From the NCBI GenBank assembly GCA_017893485.1, contig CM030363.1:82376230-82440229 (forward strand): a stretch of DNA of 64,000 nt, given 5' to 3'. Below, one piece after another: positions 35,368 to 45,764 of the stretch. Position 1 is the stretch's first letter, and the number at the start of each line of letters is the position of its first letter. The notes under the pieces were generated by a model that was given only the letters and a program-made list of their open reading frames with translations, was not told where the DNA came from and did no database searches. Source of the DNA: Hemerocallis citrina. Taxonomy: Eukaryota; Streptophyta; Magnoliopsida; Asparagales; Asphodelaceae. The position numbers were made by a program, and so were the translations under genes.

Positions 35368-38020
35368 TGTAACCTCTGTTTTCCCAAAAATGTATTTTAG
35401 TGTATTTTCCTGTATTTTAAAAATTTTCGCAAATTATTTTTTTTCGGTTTTCAATTCTTTTGTCAAAAATGTATTTTTTGGATCTTCTATTTCAAAATCT
35501 ATTTTTCGATCTATAATTTAATTTGCAACTAGTTTCCAATGATTCTTATATTGTATTGCAAATCTTTTATTTTTATTATTATGCTTGGATTATTATGGAA
35601 AACATTTTTCTTATGATTAATATTATTATATTTGATTATTGAATTTAAAATCTATTCTTATTGTTTATTTGTATTTTGTAAATCCTATTTATAATTTCTT
35701 AGTGGATCCTATTTTATAACCTATTTGTTTCAAAACCCAAACTCCCTATTTATTTTTTAATTGATTTTAAATCCTATTATTTTCTATTGGATTATACCCT
35801 ATAAAAACCCATACCCATTAACCCATTTAAACCCAACTAAATCTGTTTATTTCCGAACCCAAAAACCACAACAGCCCATACCCGTTTAACTTACCAACTA
35901 CCCATTATCACATTCTAATTTTCCATTACCTATTAATTCCTACTAACCAGATTACACCCACTTATATATTTTCCCACCATTTATTAACTTTCCTATAAAA
36001 CCCTACACTAATACCCATTGCCTATCCTACACCATTAGATTTATTCCATTACCAAATCCTTCCTAATACTACACCATCCTACTCGTGAGCTCCTTTTTTT
36101 CCCACCCGAATTGCAAAAGGCACACCCGGCCCATACTTCTCTTTTTTTTTTTGCTCTGCTGTAGCCGCCACCTATAGATGTACACCTCTTCCTTCTTCAA
36201 ACCTAGAATATATCTATCCTTGTATATATTCTTATTTACAATCTCATACAATCTATTTTATTTTTCCCAACCAATTGCACCCTATTTTCATGCTTCATCT
36301 CTCCCGCTTCCTCTCCTTCCGTCGTCTCGCGCTCTCTTGCTCTTGGGTTTTATTGCGCGTGTGGATCGTTCGCGAGTTCGTGAATTTTCGTTCGTGGGAT
36401 TTGCTCCCACTTTTGATTTGTATCGTTCTTCATCTCCAAATTAAGTCAAGTAACTTATACTACAATTCATTAGGTTATTACAACTCAAAAAGTTCACATC
36501 TAGTGTAGTTGAGTCTAGAGACAACCAAACACTTATTTTTCCTTAATGGGTTTTGTCTCTATTGTATTAATTTGGCCATAGATGACTTATGATACCAATT
36601 TTGATAGGAGATAACCTAGGATTTACCCAAATTTTGATTTTTAGTTATGTATGTGAATGTTTGTATGAATTGTGTTTAATTGAATGCCCATATAAAATAA
36701 TAGGTCTGGACATGTTAGTAACCCTAAATCATGATGTTTGGATATTTGGTAGGTTGTATTTCAAGTTTGGAGGTGTTTGGATCAATATTGTGAAAGTTAT
36801 GATATTCTTGATTAGAGGTGTGAAATCTGTATTTGCTGCTTGTTCTGTTTTGATTACTGTTTTCGTCTATGCTACAGTCAGAATCTTGATTCCAAAATAA
36901 AAGATGAATTTTAGATAATTTTGTCTATTTTCAAACCCCACTGGTTTTTGTTTGATTTGGATTTCGTATGACTGAGATATGAAGGTTTTGGTACAGACAT
37001 GTCGATCAATTCTAGATTCTGTTTTTGGTTAATTTTGTTAACAAATTATTTTCAAGAACTATTCTATACATAATATCTTAATCTAATATTTTGGTCAGTG
37101 TTTCATTATGATATTAGGGACTACCCAGATTTTTGGTGAATTTTAAAGATAAGTTTTGAGTGGTGTTTCATGTTCTTTTCTAAAATTTTCTCATGCTGTA
37201 AATTGCGCACTGTTCAATAAAGAACTCTGTTTTCACTATAATTCCTTATACTGTATGAAAATTCTTTGTGAAATATTAAGGTTCGTAAAATCCATCTATT
37301 TTCATGTTCTTTTGGCGGAATTGGATTTCGATTCACTGGTTGCGAGATATCCTAGTTTTCGTACAGCAGTATTGAGAATTCCAGATTCGTTAAAACTATG
37401 TTTTCATGTTGTTTCTTATTTTTGATGGCTTATCTATACTTTCTGGAATATTATGAAACTTTTTATTTTGAGTCTATACCTATAGGGAAATACCCCAGAT
37501 TTTTTGTGGAATTATTTGATATGTTTTCATGCTATTTTCATGCTTTTGAAGATGTTCCTCTGTTTTCTGACTGAACATAAATCCTGTATTCAAATCAGTT
37601 TTGAGCTGTATTGTTGTGAACTAGTAAGTGACTTATTTATATGTGTTGGAATTTTGTGGATGTCTAGTTTTCAGATCATTCGACGAATCTAGGTTTGCAT
37701 TTCTGTAGAGACCAGAATTACTGATTTAGTACTGATCTGTCATGCTGTCCTGATTATGAACACACACCATTTTGCTCGTTTATGTGACTGTATATTATCT
37801 ATGCACGCTGATTTTGTTTTCCGGAACCTAATACTGATTAGACCATGTTAATTTGGTACTATTTCGCACACATTCATGTCTGTTTGATAACCATAAAAAA
37901 AGTTACCAAACCGGGGTTAATGGGAAAGATCTAGTAGTGGATAATTCAGAAACGTGTAATCGGAAGGGGGCCCGTATTTCCCATATTTGGAATTTGATAT
38001 ATGATTTGGATTATTTGGAA

Positions 38021-38167
38021 CTAGTATTTGATACGTGCGGTGCACGTGGGGAAATTTTGGGAGAAAAATGAAAAGGGCAAAAAAAAAAAAAAACTACGCA
38101 CGTGCATTGCACAGGTTGGTAGATGGACAAATTACACTAAGGCCTTCTCCCATTATAGTAGTAGAGA
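38021..38167 (-). mobile_element. 147-bp non-autonomous Helitron
   Basis: On the minus strand it starts TCTCTACTACTATAATGGG, directly after a host A. It ends AATACTAG followed by a host T. A hairpin CACGTGCACCGCACGT-type stem sits about 10 bases before the end. All three are Helitron signatures. The same site in the F 3' LTR (about 50430) lacks the insert. A second similar hairpin lies inside at about 38096-38112. Confidence 0.85.
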
Positions 38168-39562
38168 TTTGGTATATGATTTGGTTAATTTGGAATTTGG
38201 TATATGATTTGGATTATTTGGAATTTGGTATATGATTTGGATTACTGTTCCTGAGTACACTGCCCTCTATGGTCCACTATGAAATCTAAAGCGAAACTGT
38301 TTGTTGTAGCAACCATGTGATAAAAGTTGGGGCGCATGAAGTGCTACCTAGATAGTAAAACATACAAGACTTGAACATGAGACCTGAACATGATACTTGA
38401 ACCTGATACATGCTTACTTGATACTTGACTACATGATACATGAGACGTTGTAGAACCCCGTATTTTCAAATATTATTTTTATATTTGAAAATGAATTTAA
38501 ATTGATTTTTGGAGATTTAATGAATATTTTCAGAAAAATTTATCTTTTGTATACGTACGAAACACGTGCAAATACTTTTTGAGAAGTTTGAAAATTTAGT
38601 TTTCTTCATGAAAAATCATTATTTAATATTTGAGATTTAATTAGTATTTTTCCAGATTTTTCTGAAATTAATTTGAACTATTTGCAATTTTTGGAAAAGA
38701 AGGACCTTTTTGCAAATTTGACATTTTTAGGGGTTAAAGTGCAAAATGTAATTTCTGGACGTTTTGAACAGTATTGATTGAGATTTAGAATTTATATTTT
38801 CTTTTAAATCCAAATTTAAATGAGTTTTGATGGAATTTCCAAGGATAGAACTATATATGTAAATTGTATTTTGGAAAGGATTGTTTTGCAAAAGTGTGGG
38901 TAAAACCCTAATATTCAATCCCAGATATTTAAAGGACTTTTTCTCCAGCCGCAATTTCTGAAATACAAAATTTCGTGGAGATTTATTTTGGTGGAGAAAG
39001 GAGTTTTTGGATGTAGCAAAGGGGAGGACTTTTTCGTGGACTTTTCTCAATTCAAGGTGAGTGATATAAAAAATTTGTTTTGTTGATTGATTTGATGTTA
39101 TGAATGAAAGAAATCTGTCTTGTTGTTGATCTATGTGTGCAAGTATCATTGATGTATTGATTTGATGTTGTGAACGATATAGATCTTGTATTGTGGTATG
39201 AATCATGTGAATAATTGTGGATGGAATAGTAGATCTTTATTATTAAATGTGTTGCTAAAGGCATGTTAAGATTTGAGTATGAACACCTGGACATTGAATT
39301 TATAAATCAGATTTTGATTTAGATTTGTGAAAGAAAGTTAGATCTTGGAAAACCCTAATGAAAGAATTTGTGATTTAGAACATAAGAACTTGAATTTTGA
39401 TATATTTGAGGTTTTGAGTAATATAAATATATATATGATGAGGATTTGTTGAGATTTATCATTTCTCCTGAATACAAACTATTTTCATAAACATTGAATC
39501 ATTAGAAAACTCCAGACTTGATTTTTGTAATCAGACCTAAATTTTGAAATCTGTAGGCCGAC

Positions 39563-39902
39563 AGTCGACTGGCCTACTGTGCAGTCGACTGGCACGAGCC
39601 TGACATTTTATTTTTAGAATCTTTGAAATAGTCGTTCTGGACAGTCGACCTAGCTCGTAAGCAGTCGACTGGTCCACTGAGAAATTTATTTTGAAAAATT
39701 ATTAGTCCTTTCTGGACAGTCGACCTATGACTCCTTTAAGTCGACTCATATACTTAGAATAATTTTGAGAAGATTATTGGAATTTACCTCGGGTAAGTCG
39801 ACTGATTCCTTTTCTTAAGTCGACTTATATGACTTAGTTTATTTTTGTAAAATTTTGGAAATTGTCCTCTGGACAGTCGACTTACCACAGTATAAGTCGA
39901 CT
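39563..39902. repeat. Paired AGTCGACT palindromes (five pairs) in LTR I
   Basis: Pair starts are at 39563/39583, 39643/39663, 39718/39739, 39796/39818 and 39875/39895, with within-pair spacing of 20-22. Two sites end in CC instead of CT. Confidence 0.85.
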
Positions 39903-40310
39903 GGTACTGAAGGATCTTTGTAAACTTGAGTGTTAATTCGAATGATTTATTTTTCAGATAATTTAGTCTATACTTGACATTCAGTTCAGTATTTGATTAA
40001 GCATTTGATTTTGAGATATTCAGTTAAGTATTTGATTTAAGATATTCAGTTGAGCCACCCTTGTTTAGTGGAACTTTGGTTTAGACTTTTTGAGTTTGAG
40101 TCTCTAGAGGTGTGTGACCCTAGTATACCGGTGTTGAGTTATTTGTTGAGGCCCATTGAGGCATTTCAGTCATTGAGTTTTGAATTTAGGCCGGTAGGGT
40201 ATACCACTCTAGGAGGTTCGTTAAGTAATTAATTAACCCAAAAATGATAAGGACAGGCACTAGTGGTGATATGATGAACGGAAACATGAGTCAAGAATCT
40301 CAGTATGGCT

Positions 40311-40586
40311 TTCGGTGTGGGATTTAATCTCCGGAATTATCACAATGGATTATTAGTGGTGTGGGATATGTCTCCGGAATTATCACAGTCTTATGGTGTG
40401 GGACAATCTCCGGAATTATCACGGTAACTACTTGTGGTGTGGGATTGATCTCCGGAATTATCGGAGTTGAGGTGAAGCACATGTGGTATTCGTGTGGTGA
40501 TGTGTCAATGTTTCGGTGTGGGATGATCTCCAGAATTATTCAAGAGAAATATCTTGGGGGTGGGATCTATCTCCGGAATTATCGGG
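40311..40586. repeat. Six-fold TCTCCGGAATTATC repeat in LTR I
   Basis: Six units combine GGTGTGGGAT (or close) with ATCTCCGGAATTATC, spaced about 37-80 bases apart from about 40311 to 40586. A related single copy (ATCTCCTGAATTATCGAGAC) is in B at about 3547. Confidence 0.8.
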
Positions 40587-42666
40587 CATGAGATACTATC
40601 CATAGTTTATCTTTATCTCGTAGTAGTCATCGTGTTAGGACTAGTTCATAACGCGGGGATTGAACCCTATGAAGAGAAGACGTTAAGGGCTTGCACCGAG
40701 CCTATGTAGAATGGGATGCATAGACTTCGACAAGTACGCATTAGAGAGTCAGCATATATAAGTTGTGTTTTCTTGACTTGGTTTTATGCATATGGTTTTC
40801 TGTTTTCTACACCTGACACTTAGTTTAGTTCCACCTGATGTTTTATGTTATTGTCATTTCGTACTTTCCATATTCTTATTTAGTATCTGTTGTTTAAGAA
40901 TTTATGAGGTATGATCTTTTATGTTGTTTGTTTGTTTTTATATCTCTCACACCATTTATGGCTGACCCCTTTAGTTTGGGGGTTAGGGATCATCTCTAGC
41001 CTCACATGTTGCAGGTTGTTGCTTAGAGTTGGAGGTTTGGATGCTAGAGGCATATTTAAGATAAATTGATTCCTAAGTGTTTTGTGTAAATTTGTAAAAG
41101 CAGATTTGAGATAGTTTTGTGTTGTAAATAAAGAAAATATTGAGTTGAGTTTGTTTTGAATTCCGCTGTGATTTGTAAAGGATTTGTTGTAATAAAAGTT
41201 TGAAAATTTTAGTGGTGTTGGTTATGTTTAATATTGTATTGAAGTGGATCGCTGGGAATGTGCCGCGTATTTTCTAAGATATCTTATTAGAAATTCGGGG
41301 TGCTACAGATGTGATATTTGAGATTTGATATTTGGTACATGTTACATGATTACCTGTTACCTGATTATCCTGATTACCTGATACTCGATACATGTTGACC
41401 TGTTGACCTGACACTTGACACATGTTACCTGTACCTGTTAGAATACCATGTTGCTAGTTAGTTTTCCTATGTACTTGTATCCTATATTATTAATGACCCG
41501 CGACTTGCAATTGACGGGTACTTGTGTTTTCTCTTTTTCTCTTTCCTGCATTCATTGAATTGCAGATTTTGGAGGACAGGTTCCAGACGGGATTGGTGAC
41601 ATGATGTAATAGATGCTGGAATTTTGCTATTATTATTTCTTGTAGTGCTTGAACAATAATTGTATTCATGTATTTGGATTTATTCTTGTATTCGGGCAAT
41701 GTGACCCAGAATTATTTGTATATTTCAGATCATGACTATTTGAGATTAATATATTTTATTTCTAGTATTCTTGTCGGTATTTGATTCATATGTGCATGTG
41801 ATTGACTTTACTGGCTTCCGACTCTGATTTTATTGTGATATGTTGTAAGGAATTCCTGAACAGCTTATAGATGATAAAAATCATTCGCTGGGCTTTTGTT
41901 ACGTACTCGTATTCCGTATTTTTGGGAAGCAGGGCGTGACAGGATTTTTAGTGGTATCAGAGCACCAGGTTTGGCTAATGTATTAGTTGACTAATTTATT
42001 AGACAAGCTTGGCTCGATCTGGGATCGGCACAACATTTCACCAACTATGCATGCATAAATGAATCATAATCAACATTGATCTGGATACTAGTCTTATTCC
42101 ATTCACTTGTTCCCTTCTTATTCGATTTCCTTGATTCCTTGTTTCTTCCGTCTCTTTTAGTCGTTCCCATTTGTTGATTCCTTATTGGGTGTAGTTTCGT
42201 TCTTTTCCGTACCCATATTTCTTTGATTCTTTCATTCATCTTCATTTGTTGACTCAATTTGAGTATCATGCTAGTTATTTCTTCCCTACCATGTTCTCTT
42301 CAAATTCTGCTTGTGCCCCTCATTCCTCTTCCTTCATATTCAATTCTTTGATTTCTTATTTTCTTTCGTCCTTTGTAGTCGTCCTCCTTTGTTGACTCTT
42401 TATTGAGTATAAAATTTATTCTTCTCTTGCCTATATTTTCTTTATATATATATGCATATATACATTTTCGAATATTTTGTGTATTTCGATTATTATTTGT
42501 TGTATCTTAGATTTTCTATAAATTTGTTTTCTAAAAATGAAAATTTTGTTATTTCGAACAACTGTGTATTTTAATGTCACAAATTTTTACTTCGTACTTA
42601 AAATGAGCAATCAATATCTAAGTACGTGTGGAAGATTGCATCATCTCATTCATCGTTTTGTTGCAA

Positions 42667-42860
42667 CTGGATGTTGAGATGGCAAACATGCAACTAGACG
42701 TCAATGAAGGCAAATTGCAACTGGATATCGGGGAGGCAAAATGTGCAACCGAATATCCAGATGGTAACCTGCAACCTGATATCGTGGAGGCAAACCTGCA
42801 ACTTGACGTCGAGAAGGCAACTCTACAGATGGATGTAAATGAGGCGAACCCACATCAAAG
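42667..42860 (+). repeat. Repeats encoding LQLDV-type peptide in F interior
   Basis: In the frame of 42628-43005, about five diverged units read like ANMQLDVNEG, KLQLDIGEA, NLQPDIVEA, NLQLDVEKA and TLQMDVNEA. The DNA unit is around 27-50 bases. It is either a decayed coding region or a simple tandem repeat that happens to be open. Beyond 42870 the frame is only microsatellite. Confidence 0.5.
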
Positions 42861-42867
42861 AATTTCT

Positions 42868-42892
42868 ACTACTACTATTATTATTGTTTTCC

Positions 42893-42953
<61 letters not shown>

Positions 42954-43220
42954 CACTATTACTATTATTATTATTATTGTATTTTTCTTACTATTTTATT
43001 TTTGATGTTGATATTGAATTACTTTCACCAAAATGATGAACCCCAAATTATTTTCTGTCTTGTATTATTATCCTTACCAGTATTGTTAATATATTATTAT
43101 TATTATTATTTTTACGAGTATGTTTATGTTGATTATTATTGTTATTATAATTTTTATTATTTTTTTATTATTATTATATTATTATTGTATGTTGATTTTT
43201 GTATTATTACTATTATTTTT
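42868..43220. repeat. (ATT)n microsatellite region
   Basis: Long ATT/TTA runs, purest at about 42895-42980, with looser runs to about 43220. Reading frames here of poly-Ile or poly-Leu are spurious. Confidence 0.95.
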
Positions 43221-44471
43221 GTTAATGCTCATTAGTTTTGACCTATTTATTTAAATTAAAGCTCTCCTCTAAATTCCAATTTTGATCCGGTGTCTCACTC
43301 TTTTCTTCCTGCTCGGATCGTCGCTGGTTGTCGCGTGGTCTACATCGACTTGTCTGCAACTTGGAACGTCACCATCAGAGTGTCGCAGCGGAAGCGTGGT
43401 GAGCCCATAACCCACAGGTCCCAGGATCATATTGTTTCTTCTCCTTCCTTGCATTGTTTTGGTTTCCCATATCTCTTGCAATTGTTCTCATCCGGTGACT
43501 TATTGTTTGATTCAATTCTTTCCTGTCTTTTCTCTCTTTGATTTCAGCTCTGCCGACTCCCTTATTGCTTTGTTATCTGGTGTTGATTCTTTCCTTTTGG
43601 TACTGTTTATTCTCTTTCTGCGTTCCATTTGATCTCATTGTTATCCCCTTCCTTCTTTTTCTAGTGTTGTCTTTGCTTTGTTCCTCCCCATTAGCCTCTA
43701 TTTTGTTACCTTTCCTCCAGTTAGTTTATTTGCTTTGCCTTGTCCTATGTACCGCCTACGCAAATTTCGAGGACGAAATTTTGTTGTAAGTTAGGTAGGA
43801 TTGTAACCTATGTTTTCCCAAAAATGTATTTTAGTGTATTTTCCTGTATTTTAAAAATTTTCGCAAATTATTTTTTTCGGTTTTCAATTCTTTTGTCAAA
43901 AATGTATTTTTTGGATCTTCTATTTCAAAATCTATTTTTGATCTATAATTTTATTTGCAACTAGTTTCCAATGATTCTTATATTGTATTGCAAATATTTT
44001 ATTTTTATTATTATGCTTGGATTATTATGGAAAATATTTTTCTTGTTATTAATATTATTATATTTGATTATTGAATTTAAAATCTATTCTTATTGTTTAT
44101 TTGTATTTTGTAAATCCTATTTATAATTTCTTAGTGGATCCTATTTTATAACCTATTTGTTTCAAAACCCAAACTCGTTATTTTTTAATTGATTTTAAAT
44201 CCTATTATTTCCTTTTGGGTTATTCCCTATAAAAACCCATACCCATTAACCCATTTAAACCCAACTAAACCTGTTTATTTCCGAACCCAAAAACCACAAC
44301 AGCCCATACCCGTTTAACTTACCAACTACCCATTATCACATTCTAATTTTCCATTACCTATTAATTCCTACTAACCAGATTACACCCATTTATATATTTT
44401 CCCACCATTTATTAACTTTCCTATAAAACCCTACACTAATACCCATTACCTATCCTACACCATCAGATTTA

Positions 44472-45475
44472 GGTAGCGTTTGGCCCAGCTTAAAATTAGA
44501 TTCTCTTCTCCTTTGGAAGGGTTTGACCCAGCTTAAAATTAGATTCTCTTCTCCTTTAGAAGAAGAAGCCCGGCTAAACGCATATTTTGAAAAACTCTAC
44601 AGAAGAAGAAGTAGCTTATTTTTAATGAAGAAAAGGAGCTTCAAAAAAGGCTCTCAAGAGCAACTTCTGGCTTCTCCTTTTCTCTTTTTTTCACCTTTTA
44701 TCTTTTTTTAACCCTTCCCACATATCAAACCCTAACAACAAAAATTTTCCCCCTTCCCCTTTCCCTTCCTCGCCGAACACTCGCGACCGGGAAACCCCGC
44801 CGTCGAATGCCGTCGAAGAGTTGCCATCAAAGTATCGTGAATTCTTTATGTAGCTCTAAATCTTTATTTGAAATTGACCTTGGTCTGTTCTCGGTACATC
44901 AAAATACTGCAACTGACGCAGATCAAATATTTTTAAATGGGCTTCTCTTGCCAATTCACTATGTCTGTCCAGCAATGGAGAACAGATCAACAGTCTCTGA
45001 GTCCTCTCATTTCAATATTAAGTCGATCACTGTCTGTAGATTCATATTCGGAATCATTTCAGTACTCTTGGAACAGCCAATACCAGTCGATAAATTCTTG
45101 CAATCTTCCAAATCGAACCTTATTGTCATCTTTGCTGAAAAGATGTGGACTTGTAGTGTACCGTCCGTTTTTTTCTTTCCTTTTTACGAGTTTTCTAGGT
45201 TATTCTAAATATTTCATTTATTAGTAATATAAAGCTTTTTTTTGTAATTTGATAACTTATATTTTATTCTTAAATAAAATCAAAATCATAAATTGAGTAT
45301 AAAAATAGCTTACAATTGATATCTGATGTCAAATAACTTCTAGCTTAAAAGTAGCTTTAAAGTTAAAAAAACTAACTATCCAAACAGCTTCAGCTTTTAA
45401 TTTCAAAGCTCTACTTTCTGGATTCTCCTTCTAAAGTAGCTTTAAAGACCAAAAAAAGCTAGGCCAATCGCTACC
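44472..45475. mobile_element. Element G: PIF/Harbinger-like non-autonomous transposon (1.0 kb)
   Basis: The terminal inverted repeats GGTAGCGTTTGGCCCAGCTT and GGTAGCGATTGGCCTAGCTT (right end, reverse complement) differ at 2 of 20 bases. The 3-base duplication TTA (44469-44471 and 45476-45478) fits PIF/Harbinger. The F 5' LTR shows the empty site. The left end has a direct duplication of about 50 bases next to the repeat. The middle has two overlapping open frames (44807-45208 and 44937-45224). They resemble no transposase and could be captured host sequence. Confidence 0.85.
44807..45208 (+). CDS. Hypothetical open frame inside element G
   Basis: The frame of 133 codons lies wholly inside the Harbinger-like element. 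Its start is chosen as the first ATG of the frame. It is rich in Ser and Phe with no domain I recognise. A second frame overlaps it (44937-45224) and starts with a Ser/Gln-rich stretch. Elements of this size usually carry no gene, so either frame could be a piece of a captured host gene or an accident. I see no splice-site pair that would settle the choice. Confidence 0.2.
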   Translation: MPSKSCHQSIVNSLCSSKSLFEIDLGLFSVHQNTATDADQIFLNGLLLPIHYVCPAMENRSTVSESSHFNIKSITVCRFIFGIISVLLEQPIPVDKFLQSSKSNLIVIFAEKMWTCSVPSVFFFPFYEFSRLF

Positions 45476-45764
45476 TTATTCCATTACCAAATCCTTCCTA
45501 ATACTACACCATCCTACCCGCGAGCTCCTTTTTTTCCCACCCGAATTGCAAAAGGCACACCCGACCCATACTTCTCTTTTTTTTTCCTCTGCTGTAGCTG
45601 CCACCTATAGATGTACATCTCTTCCTTCTTCAAACCTAGAATATATATATCCTTGTATGTATTCTTATGTACATCTCTTCCTTCTTCAAACCTAGAATAT
45701 ATATATCCTTATATATATTCTTATTTACAATCTCATACAATCTATTTTATTTTTCCCAGCCAGT

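Larger units (their letters stand above)
38449..41307 (+). mobile_element. Element I: solo LTR (2.9 kb)
   Basis: The ends are TGTAGAACCCCG and CGGGGTGCTACA. The duplication is GACGT (38444-38448) and GATGT (41308-41312), one mismatch. The F 3' LTR has the empty site (about 50660). It has five AGTCGACT pairs (39563-39902), a six-fold repeat (40311-40586) and a diverged form of the shared module (about 40717). No coding capacity is seen. Confidence 0.9.
35368..41941 (+). mobile_element. Element F 5' LTR (with two insertions)
   Basis: It starts TGTAACCTCTG and ends GCAGGGCGTGACA. It is interrupted by a 147-bp Helitron (38021-38167) and solo LTR I (38449-41307). An open frame of 103 codons (36589-36900) recurs at 49035-49346 in the 3' LTR. 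It is hydrophobic and resembles no family I know. I attribute its presence in both places to LTR identity. Confidence 0.85.
41942..43801 (+). mobile_element. Element F interior, non-coding
   Basis: This begins with the exact primer site TGGTATCAGAGC (41952-41963). A pyrimidine-rich stretch then contains a diverged duplication (about 42098-42260 versus 42290-42430). A short open frame (42628-43005) encodes a peptide with repeated LQLDV/LQLDI...EA units, followed by a long (ATT)n tract (about 42885-42980 and on to 43220). A purine-rich stretch ends it. No gag, protease, polymerase or integrase motif is visible. Confidence 0.8.

Noticed and set aside
36589..36900. 103-codon hydrophobic frame, also present at 49035-49346
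   Set aside because: Both copies sit at the same place in the two LTRs of element F, so similarity follows from LTR identity. No domain, no promoter context.
42628..43235. Frames of poly-Ile, poly-Leu or poly-Tyr
   Set aside because: These arise from the (ATT)n tract. Only the 5' portion with LQLDV units deserved mention.
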